Assembly (NCBI GenBank): GCA_004563195.1
Contig: SFTJ01000009.1
Span: 28,815 to 92,814 of the forward strand
Length of the DNA stretch: 64,000 nucleotides
Reading direction: 5' to 3'
Source of the DNA: a bacterium
GTDB taxonomy: Bacteria; Bacteroidota; Bacteroidia; Bacteroidales; Muribaculaceae
Of the stretch, positions 53,861 to 61,847 are shown one piece after another (positions within the stretch are counted from its first letter, which is position 1; each line of letters begins with the position of its first letter). The position numbers were made by a program, and so were the translations under genes. The notes below the pieces were generated by a model. That model was given only the letters and a program-made list of their open reading frames with translations, made no database searches and had not been told where the DNA came from.

Positions 53861-54736
53861 ATGGTGAAGTTCAATCTATTATTTGCATTACTAATCACTC
53901 CATTAGTATGCTTTGGTCAGAATGCTTATGACTATTATGGTGAAAAAGTGCAACTTGAAGCACATTATTTTCAAAGTCAAAATGCAGGCAAACTTCAAGG
54001 CGACAAAAAGTTGTCGTATCAAGGTATGGACATCAGCAATGGTTACGCCGTGAGTGCCCAATCCACAGGTGTAATCACAATATATGATTTGAATGGTGGC
54101 GATATGAGCAAGGAAAAACAACTCAAACTTTCCACTTTCTCAAAAACCGCCAACGCCTATAATGTATCGTTTGGCACAAAAAAGATGACAGAAGAAGACG
54201 TTCTGCCTTTGCTTTATGTGAGTGGCAACAATGGCGTGTTGAATGTTGAGCAAATTGAAAAGAAATTCAAAAACGTAAATGCTGTTCAAACCATCACCCT
54301 TGATGCAAAATTCAGCAAAATTGATTGGGCTGTAGATGCCGACAACGGTTTCTTGTATGCATTCTGCACTAATAAGAATGGCACTCACCAAATCATGCGT
54401 TTCAATGTGCCAGAAGTGAAAGAAGGCGAAGTGAGCACTGTGAAACTGAAGACCAGTGACGCTTTAGACAATTATCTCGTAGAGAAATACTACCAAGGCA
54501 GATCCATGACATCGACTCACGGTGTTTATGTGCACGACGGCCAACTCTACATCACTTCAGGCAATGGCACACCTAACGACGCATCTCGCCTCTATGTTTG
54601 GGACCTTTGTGGTAAAATGTTGCGCAATGTGATTGACCTGTCCACAGCCACTCGCGACGAGTTGAAGGCTTGCAGTGTACATAATGGCGCATTGTATGTT
54701 CAAACCCAAAGCAGCATGTATAAACTGATTTTCTAA
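53861..54736 (+). CDS. Exported protein of unknown function, tandem paralogue A
   Basis: The product of about 291 residues has a signal peptide (MVKFNLLFALLITPLVCFGQ). I favour the ATG at 53861; an ATG at 53828 and a TTG at 53819 are in frame upstream. The mature part is rich in short beta strands and turns (YQGMDISNGYAVSAQSTGVI, VDADNGFLYAFCTNKNGTHQ, HGVYVHDGQLYITSGNGTP), suggesting a beta-propeller. Its C-terminus (LYVWDLCGKMLRNVIDLSTA) closely matches the next gene. No sorting domain or lipobox is present. Function unknown. Confidence 0.78.
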   Translation: MVKFNLLFALLITPLVCFGQNAYDYYGEKVQLEAHYFQSQNAGKLQGDKKLSYQGMDISNGYAVSAQSTGVITIYDLNGGDMSKEKQLKLSTFSKTANAYNVSFGTKKMTEEDVLPLLYVSGNNGVLNVEQIEKKFKNVNAVQTITLDAKFSKIDWAVDADNGFLYAFCTNKNGTHQIMRFNVPEVKEGEVSTVKLKTSDALDNYLVEKYYQGRSMTSTHGVYVHDGQLYITSGNGTPNDASRLYVWDLCGKMLRNVIDLSTATRDELKACSVHNGALYVQTQSSMYKLIF

Positions 54737-54745
54737 GTCCACATT

Positions 54746-55687
54746 ATGAAACGTATTGTATTATTCGGAATGGCTCTGCTGTGCATTGTCGGAATGAATG
54801 CACAAGACAGATTCTATTATAGTGGCCCGCAGTTAAGTATTGCTAAAAATCAGTTCACTTGCGTGTCGGTAGGTAAATTAGATGGCACAGCCGACTTGAA
54901 CTACCACGGCATGGACTGCTGGAATGAATATATCGTTAGCCTCCAAAATGAGGGTATGGCTACCACATATAAATACGGCGGCATGACTGTCGCAAAAATC
55001 GGCACATTCAAACTTGGCAGTTATGGCGACAAAAACACCGCTAAAGTAGCAAGTTTTAGCAGCCAGTTTTTCTCAAGAGAGGATAAGATGCCGCTTTTGT
55101 TTGTTAGCCAATCGCATAATGAAGCTGTCGGAGGGCAGAAAGACGTGATTTTTGTGGAGCGAATTAGCGCTAACATGAAGTCATCAAAATTGGTGGCAAA
55201 AATCCAATTTAAGGAAGCAAACAAACTTTTTGGCAACACCCTTCAGTGGGTGGTAGATAAGGAAAACAAATTCCTTTATGGCTTTGGCAATACCATCGAC
55301 GATTCAAATGCGAGCAACAAGCATCGTCTGGTGAAATTCAAGTTGCCAACTATCTCAGTCAAGGCTAAAGGTAAAAACATCCCAATCATCAATCTGAGTG
55401 AAAAAGATTTGCTCGAAAACTATTTGATAGAAGATTATTGCCCTATGTTCAAGAGCATGGCAAGTCATGGATTGATGGTGAAGTACGGACTGCTATATAT
55501 GCCAGTAGGTAAGGGCACAAGTTCACAGCCATCTACCATGTATGTATGGAATTTGGCTAAAAGAAAATTGCAAAATGCAATTGACATGAGCACTTCCACA
55601 ACTGGCGAATTGACCGACTGTGCTGAATGTATGGGCGAACTTCTTATCCAATCACAAGACAGTATCTACAAACTAAGATTTGAATAA
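54746..55687 (+). CDS. Exported protein of unknown function, tandem paralogue B
   Basis: The 313-residue product has a signal peptide (MKRIVLFGMALLCIVGMNAQ) and starts 9 bases after paralogue A. Shared blocks in the same order are LNYHGMDCWNEYIVSLQNEG, MPLLFVSQ, WVVDKENKFLYGFGNT, MASHGLMVKYGLLYMPVGKG and MYVWNLAKRKLQNAIDMSTS. The two are diverged, so the duplication is old. The helicase gene follows after 6 bases but is not obviously related in function. Confidence 0.8.
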   Translation: MKRIVLFGMALLCIVGMNAQDRFYYSGPQLSIAKNQFTCVSVGKLDGTADLNYHGMDCWNEYIVSLQNEGMATTYKYGGMTVAKIGTFKLGSYGDKNTAKVASFSSQFFSREDKMPLLFVSQSHNEAVGGQKDVIFVERISANMKSSKLVAKIQFKEANKLFGNTLQWVVDKENKFLYGFGNTIDDSNASNKHRLVKFKLPTISVKAKGKNIPIINLSEKDLLENYLIEDYCPMFKSMASHGLMVKYGLLYMPVGKGTSSQPSTMYVWNLAKRKLQNAIDMSTSTTGELTDCAECMGELLIQSQDSIYKLRFE

Positions 55688-55693
55688 TTAAAA

Positions 55694-57058
55694 ATGAAGG
55701 AGCAAGAGATTTTATCATTAATCAATGGGCGTTTGGGAATTAGCGACCTTAATGATTTGCAAAAGTCTGTTTTGAAGAATCTAAAGATTTCTTCAAGCGC
55801 AATTATATATTCTCCAACGGGCAGTGGTAAAACTCTTGCTTTTTCTGTTACTTTGCTTAAGGCTCTAAAATACTTTGACACAGAGAAACTACAAGCTGTA
55901 ATCATTGCGCCTTCGCGCGAATTGGTGATTCAGATTTCGGAAGTGATTCGTCCGATTGCTCCCGACTATAAAGTGACTTCGCTTTATGGTGGCCATAATG
56001 TGGCTGATGAGAAAAATTCACTGCAAAATGTGCCAAGCATTATTGTTGGCACTCCAGGCCGACTGCTTGACCACGCCAACAGAGGAAACATTGACTTGAC
56101 GAATGTTCGCCAACTGATTCTCGATGAGTTTGACAAATGCTTGGAATTGGGTTTTGAGGAAGAAATGCGCAAACTGCTGAAGAAAATGCCAAATCTTTCG
56201 AGAAAAATCCTCACTTCGGCTACCATTCTCAACGAAATACCCGAATTTGTCAATCTGAGAGAATATGTTACTCTTGATTTTCTTGAGAGTGCAGAAAATC
56301 CAAGCGAAAGAACCACGGTTTGGCAAGTGAAGAGCGAGGAAAAAGACAAATTGGCAGCACTCCGCACTTTGCTTTACAGCATTCCGCAAGGCAAAACCAT
56401 CATATTTGCCAACTATCGTGATGCCGTATCAAGAATCTATCAGAATCTGAAAGACAATCAAATTTCTGCCGGCATTTACCACGGTGCGTTGGAGCAGATG
56501 GATAGGGAAAAGGCGATTGCGATGTTTAATAATGAATCTTATCCGATTCTTGTATCTACCGATTTGGGATCGCGTGGTTTGGACATCAAAGAAGTGAAAA
56601 ATATCATTCATTATCATCTGCCAATATCGCAAGAATCGTACACCCACCGTAATGGGCGCACCGCTCGTGTTGACAAAACTGGCGATGTGTATATTCTTAC
56701 TCACCAAGATGAACAACTGCCCGATTTTGTGACGATTGACGACACATTCAACTTGCCTGAAAAATGCGAGCAAAAATCTATTGTAAATAGGAACAACACA
56801 CTGTACTTCAAAGCAGGCAAAAAGGAGAAAATCTCAAAAGCCGACATCGTGGGCTTTATCGCCAACAATAGCCAAATCGCGCCCAATGAAATTGGTGTGA
56901 TTAATGTATATGACCATTATTCTTTGGTGGCTGTGCCAAAACAGAAAGCGAAAACTGCTGTTTCGCAACTGCTGAAAGCGAAAATCAAAGGAAAGAAAAT
57001 TAGAATTGAAATCGCATCGGCTGAAGTAAGAATAAGCCGCCCAAACAATAAAAAGTAG
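55694..57058 (+). CDS. DEAD-box-type RNA helicase, DbpA-like, with DEFD motif II
   Basis: This ATP-dependent RNA helicase is probably a ribosome assembly factor. The 454-residue product has motif I SPTGSGKT (residues 40-47), PSRELV, TPGRLLDH, motif II DEFD at 144-147 instead of DEAD (LILDEFDKCLELGF), SAT (motif III, TSATI), STDLGSRGLDIKEV, and motif VI HRNGRTARVDK. The last 75 residues (IAPNEIGVINVYDHYSLVAV) form a DbpA-type RNA-binding domain, which in E. coli DbpA binds 23S rRNA hairpin 92. The DEFD change keeps the catalytic Asp-Glu and alters the third position. Confidence 0.9.
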   Translation: MKEQEILSLINGRLGISDLNDLQKSVLKNLKISSSAIIYSPTGSGKTLAFSVTLLKALKYFDTEKLQAVIIAPSRELVIQISEVIRPIAPDYKVTSLYGGHNVADEKNSLQNVPSIIVGTPGRLLDHANRGNIDLTNVRQLILDEFDKCLELGFEEEMRKLLKKMPNLSRKILTSATILNEIPEFVNLREYVTLDFLESAENPSERTTVWQVKSEEKDKLAALRTLLYSIPQGKTIIFANYRDAVSRIYQNLKDNQISAGIYHGALEQMDREKAIAMFNNESYPILVSTDLGSRGLDIKEVKNIIHYHLPISQESYTHRNGRTARVDKTGDVYILTHQDEQLPDFVTIDDTFNLPEKCEQKSIVNRNNTLYFKAGKKEKISKADIVGFIANNSQIAPNEIGVINVYDHYSLVAVPKQKAKTAVSQLLKAKIKGKKIRIEIASAEVRISRPNNKK

Positions 57059-57067
57059 GGTAGGGGA

Positions 57068-57673
57068 CTACAATTCAAATTCCCCTTTTCCTTCTCTTAA
57101 CACTTCAAAGTCGCCTGATGTGCAATCTATTACTGTTGAAGGAATTGTTCCACCTCTGCCTGAGTCGATTACAATATCTACATCGTTTTTGTGGCGTTCG
57201 GCCATCAACTCCGGTTCGCACATATAATCGTCAGACGGCGCATCAACCGATGTTGAAAGAATTGGCCTTCCCAAAGCCTCTACTATCCTACACGTCACAG
57301 AATTTGAGGGGATTCTGACACCCACAGTTCTTCTGCCTTTAAACGCTTTGGGGAGTTTTGACAAGGCTGGTAAAATGAATGTGAAAGGACCTGGTAAATA
57401 TTGCTTCATCACCTTAAATTCCTTGTTTCCAAACTTGGCATACTCCGTAACCTGTGAAATATCGTGGCAAATGATAGTCAAGTTGGTTTTTGCCGACTTC
57501 ATCGCCTTGATGGCACACACTTTCTCAATAGCCGAATTATTCAGTGCGTCGCACCCGATGGCATAAAGCGTGTCGGTGGGGTAGATGATGATACCGCCTT
57601 TTTCAAGCGTATCAACCACCATGTCGATGTAGCGATCGTTGATATTATCTTCTAAGATATTAAGGATTTTCAT
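57068..57673 (-). CDS. L-threonylcarbamoyladenylate synthase-family protein (Sua5/YciO/YrdC)
   Basis: YrdC-domain proteins make threonylcarbamoyl-AMP for the t6A37 tRNA modification. The 201-residue product has the domain start IIYPTDTLYAIGCDALNNSA, the KAMKSAKTNLTIIC segment in place of the usual KxR region, and the substrate loop GRRTVGVRIPSNSVTCRIVE. Length and the MKSAKTN variation are closer to YciO than to full Sua5, so it could be a paralogue. It follows the B3/B4 gene by 24 bases and is convergent with the helicase, with stops 9 bases apart. Confidence 0.85.
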   Translation of the reverse strand: MKILNILEDNINDRYIDMVVDTLEKGGIIIYPTDTLYAIGCDALNNSAIEKVCAIKAMKSAKTNLTIICHDISQVTEYAKFGNKEFKVMKQYLPGPFTFILPALSKLPKAFKGRRTVGVRIPSNSVTCRIVEALGRPILSTSVDAPSDDYMCEPELMAERHKNDVDIVIDSGRGGTIPSTVIDCTSGDFEVLREGKGEFEL

Positions 57674-57697
57674 TTTGTTATATGTGAAGGTTGTTGT

Positions 57698-58372
57698 TTA
57701 ATCAAAATTAGAAACGATAGATGTTTGAATATTTGTGGCTTGAGCATACCTTTTCAGCAAATCAACCATCAGATTTATGGTTTCCTCCATGTCCATTTCT
57801 GGACCATAGCCGTTAATGTTGATTTGCACGGTAGTGGTTTCAGGGGTGAATTTCGTTCGTTCTTCGTCGCTTGTTGGTGTAGCCACACCTCCAATCGCAT
57901 CACGATAAACGGGCATGTTTTCAATATTTAAAGCGCCTCTGCCTATGCCGTTATACACTTCGCCTGCTTCGCCAACGCCTAACGTGAGCGTGTCGCCCTC
58001 GATTTTGTCAAAATCTAAGCCGCTGATTGCATATCCGCTCTTTATCGACACCAAGTTCACCACATCAATCAGCGTGGTTAGGCGATATAAGCCGAGCCCT
58101 CTGATAATGCGTCGGCACAGTGCCTCGCTCGCCACCCTATAGCGGCCGGGGTCTTTCCCAAGTGCCTTATACACCTTTCGTGTGGCAGCCACAGCGGGGC
58201 GCTTGTTGATTGCGAGTAGTTCGTAAGAGTTTTTAATGTTGTCGGCCTCCTTCAACAACTCGTTCCAAAGTTCGTCGCAAGTGTCTCCATTCACCACATC
58301 GGCTTGTATCAAGCCAATTTTCATTTGAGGACAAATATCAAGTATTCTTTTATCTACGTTTACTTTAAGCAT
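57698..58372 (-). CDS. B3/B4 (PheT-like tRNA-binding/editing) domain protein
   Basis: The 224-residue product matches stand-alone B3/B4 domains, related to the editing module of phenylalanyl-tRNA synthetase beta. Visible are LLAINKRPAVAATRKVYKAL, GKDPGRYRVASEALCRRIIR, LYRLTTLIDVVNLVSIKSGY, VGEAGEVYNGIGRGALNIEN and RDAIGGVATPTSDEERTKF. A role in editing mischarged tRNA or amino-acid adducts is inferred from homology only. The promoter -7 element lies 5 bases before the ATG. It is co-transcribed with the Sua5-type gene. Confidence 0.85.
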   Translation of the reverse strand: MLKVNVDKRILDICPQMKIGLIQADVVNGDTCDELWNELLKEADNIKNSYELLAINKRPAVAATRKVYKALGKDPGRYRVASEALCRRIIRGLGLYRLTTLIDVVNLVSIKSGYAISGLDFDKIEGDTLTLGVGEAGEVYNGIGRGALNIENMPVYRDAIGGVATPTSDEERTKFTPETTTVQININGYGPEMDMEETINLMVDLLKRYAQATNIQTSIVSNFD

Positions 58373-58377
58373 AATGG

Positions 58378-58408
58378 CAAAATTACAAATATAATCTTAA
58401 GAAAACAA
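58378..58408 (-). promoter_or_regulatory. Promoter of the B3/B4 gene, abutting the start codon
   Basis: On the minus strand TTG, a 20-base spacer and TAATTTTG match the consensus. The ATG is 5 bases past the -7 element, predicting a leaderless transcript. Confidence 0.55.
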
Positions 58409-58448
58409 CTCTCTGCCCAGCAAATGCACAAAATGAAGCGGTCACTAA

Positions 58449-58480
58449 TTTGTTATTGCAACAACTTTGCAGTAACTTTG
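58449..58480 (+). promoter_or_regulatory. Promoter of hisS
   Basis: TTTG at 58449-58452, a 20-base spacer and TAACTTTG at 58473-58480 match the consensus. The predicted leader is about 21 bases. Confidence 0.65.
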
Positions 58481-58506
58481 CATGAAATTTAAAATTTAAA
58501 GGCAAA

Positions 58507-59868
58507 ATGGCACAGAAACCATCAATCCCCAAGGGTACACGCGACTTTTCGCCCATTGAAATGGCGAAACGAAATTATATTTTCAACACTATTAAAGAAG
58601 TGTTTTTGCTCTACGGATTCCAGCAAATCGAAACTCCAGCAATGGAGAACCTGTCAACTTTGATGGGCAAGTATGGCGAAGAGGGCGATAAACTTCTTTT
58701 CAAAATGCTCAACAGCGGTGATTATTTGAAAAATGCTCCCGCAGAAATGCTTGAGCAGCACGATTATATACATTTGATTCCAAAAATCAGTGAAAAAGGA
58801 CTTCGTTACGACTTGACCGTGCCTTTTGCTCGCTATGTGGTGATGCATCGTAACGATATCCAATTCCCATTCAAGCGCTATCAAATTCAGCCAGTATGGC
58901 GTGCCGACCGTCCACAGAAGGGCCGTTATCGCGAATTTTACCAGTGCGATGCCGATGTGGTGGGCAGCGATTCGCTGATGAACGAGATTGAACTTGTAGG
59001 GATGATTGACGAGGTGTTTAAACGCTTCGGAATTAATGTGATTATAAAAATCAACAACCGTAAAGTGCTTAGCGGTATAGCAGAAGTGATTGGTGCTCCT
59101 GATAAAATCGTCGACATTACCGTGGCTATCGATAAAATCGACAAGATTGGTCTTGAAAATGTGAATGCGGAATTGCTTGAGAAAGGTCTTTCACAAGATG
59201 CAGTTGATGCACTTCAGCCTCTCTTGACACTCAGCGGAAGCAACGAGGAAAAACTCGCAACACTTTCCACCCTTTTGGCTTCAAGCGAAGTGGGCATGAA
59301 GGGTGTGGAGGAATTGCGATATGTTCTCTCCAATTCAGAAGCACAACAGCCTAAGGGCGTAGTCGAACTTGATGTGTCGCTCGCCCGTGGTTTGAACTAT
59401 TACACAGGCACCATTATCGAGGTGAAGGCAAAAGATGTGGCGATTGGCAGTATCACTGGTGGTGGCCGTTACGACAACCTTACAGGAGTGTTTGGTATGC
59501 CTGGCACCTCAGGTGTGGGTATTAGTTTTGGTGCTGACCGTATTTACGATGTGCTCAACACTTTGGAACTCTATCCAAAAGACACGCTCGCATCAACTAA
59601 AGTGCTGTTCGTGAACTTCGGTGAAAAGGAAGGCGCACAGTCGCTCCAATATGTGATGAAATTAAGAGCAAACGGTATTCCTGCCGAAATCTATCCCGAT
59701 TCCACTAAAATGAAAAAGCAAATGAGCTATGCCAACGATAAAAATGTGGCTTATGTTGCCATGGTTGGTGAAACCGAAATGGCTAATGGCACCATCGCGC
59801 TCAAATGTATGGAAACTGGCGAACAAGAAAACCTCACAATTAACGAAGTGATTTCAAAACTGAAATAA
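58507..59868 (+). CDS. hisS: Histidyl-tRNA synthetase
   Basis: HisRS charges tRNA-His. The 453-residue class II synthetase begins with the PKGTRDFSPIEM motif. It has motif 2 (RYQIQPVWRADRPQKGRYRE), the histidine-specific LARGLNYYTGTI and the motif 3 region GGGRYDNLTGVFG / GVGISFGADRIYDVL. An anticodon-binding domain ends the protein (VLFVNFGEKEGAQSLQYVMK). It is a single-gene unit with its own promoter and terminator. Confidence 0.97.
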   Translation: MAQKPSIPKGTRDFSPIEMAKRNYIFNTIKEVFLLYGFQQIETPAMENLSTLMGKYGEEGDKLLFKMLNSGDYLKNAPAEMLEQHDYIHLIPKISEKGLRYDLTVPFARYVVMHRNDIQFPFKRYQIQPVWRADRPQKGRYREFYQCDADVVGSDSLMNEIELVGMIDEVFKRFGINVIIKINNRKVLSGIAEVIGAPDKIVDITVAIDKIDKIGLENVNAELLEKGLSQDAVDALQPLLTLSGSNEEKLATLSTLLASSEVGMKGVEELRYVLSNSEAQQPKGVVELDVSLARGLNYYTGTIIEVKAKDVAIGSITGGGRYDNLTGVFGMPGTSGVGISFGADRIYDVLNTLELYPKDTLASTKVLFVNFGEKEGAQSLQYVMKLRANGIPAEIYPDSTKMKKQMSYANDKNVAYVAMVGETEMANGTIALKCMETGEQENLTINEVISKLK

Positions 59869-59890
59869 TTCAACACATATACATCATATT

Positions 59891-59928
59891 TAGTCCTGTT
59901 CTATTTAGAATGGGACTATTTTTTGTTA
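59891..59928 (+). terminator. Rho-independent terminator of hisS
   Basis: TAGTCCTGTTC and GAATGGGACTA pair (with two G-T pairs) around a TATTTA loop, followed by TTTTTTG. Confidence 0.82.
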
Positions 59929-59968
59929 AAACCAATTCATTTTTAACATTTCGGTGAAAGAAATTTTA

Positions 59969-59976
59969 TAACTTTG
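59969..59976 (+). promoter_or_regulatory. -7 element of the promoter of the Crp/Fnr gene at 60006
   Basis: TAACTTTG matches exactly, 29 bases before the start codon. Confidence 0.5.
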
Positions 59977-60005
59977 CAAAATAAATCACCATTCTTATAA
60001 AAAGT

Positions 60006-60674
60006 ATGTTTGATAAATTATTGACTCTTCCTCTATTCCAAGGCATCAGTAAGCAGTCACTGTCGCAATTGGTTGAAAAATATCCTTTTCATTTTTTGAA
60101 ATATAAGAAAGGGGACACGATTATAGAACAAGGCGATGTTTGCACACACATGAGATTTGTAGTTTCTGGTAGTGTGAACGTCGTAATAGAAAGTTCTAAA
60201 ACCAAAGTGGAACTTAGCCAAACATTAGATGCTCCAGAAGTAATCGCCCCTGATTATCTGTTTGGAAGAACCACAGAATATCCTTGCAATGTAATTGCCA
60301 ATGAGGATTGCGGTGTGCTTCAAATTCAAAAAACCGACTATATTGAAATGCTTCAATCCGAAAAAATCCTGCTTTTCAATATTCTTAATTACCTTTCAAG
60401 AAATTCGCAAAACAGAATATGGTCGTTTACTACCAACGCGGGCGGCAATTTCAATACTCGATTCGCGCTTTTGGTATATGAGTTGACCACAAGAAATTCA
60501 AAAAACATCAAAATCACCTATAAGCAAAAAGACCTATGCTTGTTGTTGGGTGTGCGGCGCACAACATTGGTGATGGCACTGGAAGAACTACAACTACACA
60601 AAATAATCACATTTACTCAAAACGAAATTCAAATTCTTAATCGTAGAGCATTAGTAGAATTAATACACGCATAA
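60006..60674 (+). CDS. Crp/Fnr family transcriptional regulator
   Basis: The 222-residue product has an N-terminal cyclic-nucleotide-binding-type beta-roll (FHFLKYKKGDTIIEQGDVCT, MRFVVSGSVNVVIESSKTKV), a dimerisation helix (LFNILNYLSRNSQNRIW) and a C-terminal winged helix (TYKQKDLCLLLGVRRTTLVM). There is no Cys cluster for an iron-sulfur centre as in classical Fnr, and the ligand is unknown. It is co-transcribed with the TSCPD gene, which starts 3 bases later. Confidence 0.88.
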   Translation: MFDKLLTLPLFQGISKQSLSQLVEKYPFHFLKYKKGDTIIEQGDVCTHMRFVVSGSVNVVIESSKTKVELSQTLDAPEVIAPDYLFGRTTEYPCNVIANEDCGVLQIQKTDYIEMLQSEKILLFNILNYLSRNSQNRIWSFTTNAGGNFNTRFALLVYELTTRNSKNIKITYKQKDLCLLLGVRRTTLVMALEELQLHKIITFTQNEIQILNRRALVELIHA

Positions 60675-60677
60675 ATT

Positions 60678-60923
60678 ATGGCAAATCTCACATACTACAC
60701 TCAAGGCACTTGTTCGACTCAGATCGACATTGTGACAAACGGCGACATTATCGAAAACGTAGCCTTTTACGGTGGCTGTAACGGTAACTTACAAGGAATT
60801 TCCATCCTCGTTAAAGGAATGAAAATCGACGACGCAATTAAAAAACTGGAAGGAATCAGATGCGGTTTCAAATCCACATCATGCCCCGACCAATTGGCAA
60901 AAGCTCTCAAGCAATTGCGCTAA
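60678..60923 (+). CDS. Small TSCPD-domain protein
   Basis: The 81-residue product matches the stand-alone TSCPD family, with YTQGTCSTQIDIVTNGDII, VAFYGGCNGNLQGISILV and the name-giving motif TSCPDQLAKAL. TSCPD domains are also found near the C-terminus of class II ribonucleotide reductases. The role of the stand-alone protein is unknown. Four cysteines could bind metal or act in redox. It lies 3 bases after a Crp/Fnr regulator, so the two are one unit. Confidence 0.88.
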   Translation: MANLTYYTQGTCSTQIDIVTNGDIIENVAFYGGCNGNLQGISILVKGMKIDDAIKKLEGIRCGFKSTSCPDQLAKALKQLR

Positions 60924-61037
60924 CACATTATATATATCGCATAGATGCTTTTGTGTAGAGCCACATCTCTTACCATGTAGGATAATGGTGGTAAGTGACA
61001 ATTTAATAATAAAGTAAACTAAATAAATGATTTGATT

Positions 61038-61619
61038 ATGAACACACTTAAACAACGGCTGAAACGCGAGTGTTCCTACACACCTGCCGACGACACTCTC
61101 GACAGATTTCTTGCCCTTGCACACACTATTCACCTCGCGCAAGACGAAGTGCTCATACACCCCGGGCAAAACGATTCCAATGTGTATGTGGTGAAAGATG
61201 GTATCGTGAGATTTGCAGATATGAATGGCGAGAAAGAAAGAACTTTTGCTTTTGCCACTCCCGGCACTGTGTTTATGTCGAAACATTCATTCGTGAAACA
61301 TCTACCGTCGTACTACCTTGTGGATGCCTGTTGTGATTCTACCTTGATGGCAGTGAAATGCGACGATTTCAATGCCTTAGTGAGGGAGTGCACAGATTTT
61401 GCCGTTTGGAGTTTACATTTGGCATGGGAAGAACTATTCTTTCAAGAATATAAAAATGTGAACGTGAATAATGGCACAGCGAAAGAGCGATACCTCGCTC
61501 TACAAAAGAATCGACCGGAAATTATTGGGAGAGTATATCAAAAAACCATCGCTTCCTATCTGGGAATATCGCCCGAATACTTGTGTAGACTCCGAAAAAT
61601 GCATAGCCAACATAAATAA
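61038..61619 (+). CDS. Second Crp/Fnr family regulator
   Basis: The 194-residue product has the cNMP-binding beta-roll (HLAQDEVLIHPGQNDSNVYV, VKDGIVRFADMNGEKERTFA). Its short C-terminal helix-turn-helix (IASYLGISPEYLCRLRKMHS) is of the type common in Bacteroidota Crp-like proteins. It lacks the wing found in longer members. I start at ATG 61038; the TTG two codons upstream is unlikely. It is not a close paralogue of the 60006 gene. Its target is unknown; a palindrome 28 bases after its stop is a candidate site for a Crp/Fnr protein. Confidence 0.85.
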   Translation: MNTLKQRLKRECSYTPADDTLDRFLALAHTIHLAQDEVLIHPGQNDSNVYVVKDGIVRFADMNGEKERTFAFATPGTVFMSKHSFVKHLPSYYLVDACCDSTLMAVKCDDFNALVRECTDFAVWSLHLAWEELFFQEYKNVNVNNGTAKERYLALQKNRPEIIGRVYQKTIASYLGISPEYLCRLRKMHSQHK

Positions 61620-61646
61620 AATTCATTTTTTTTCATCTTTTTTTTA

Positions 61647-61670
61647 AGCGATTGATTTATGTCAACCGCT
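61647..61670. promoter_or_regulatory. Fnr-box-like palindrome upstream of the LRR gene
   Basis: AGCG-A-TTGAT-TTAT-GTCAA-C-CGCT is an imperfect inverted repeat whose core matches TTGAT-N4-ATCAA at 9 of 10 bases. It lies between a Crp/Fnr gene and the T9SS LRR gene. It could also fold as a weak hairpin. Confidence 0.35.
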
Positions 61671-61791
61671 ATTTTGCTTTTTCACATTACATTTGCCAAA
61701 AATTAAACAAAATTAAAGGGAAACAAATGATTTTGATAGAAAATAACAGCATCTTTTAGCATTTTTCTTAAAATCTATTATTTCTAAAAAT

Positions 61792-61821
61792 TTTGTGATA
61801 ACCATACTATTTTTATCTTTT
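61792..61821 (+). promoter_or_regulatory. Promoter of the LRR protein gene
   Basis: TTTG at 61792-61795, an 18-base spacer and TATCTTTT at 61814-61821 fit the consensus with one mismatch. The start codon lies 26 bases downstream. Confidence 0.5.
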
Positions 61822-61847
61822 TAATAAACTATAAAAATTCAAAGCTT

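Noticed and set aside
60965..61005. Possible hairpin (CTTACC ... GGTAAG) between the TSCPD gene and the second Crp/Fnr gene.
   Set aside because: The stem is only six pairs with a long loop and no T run follows on the plus strand, so it is not listed as a terminator.
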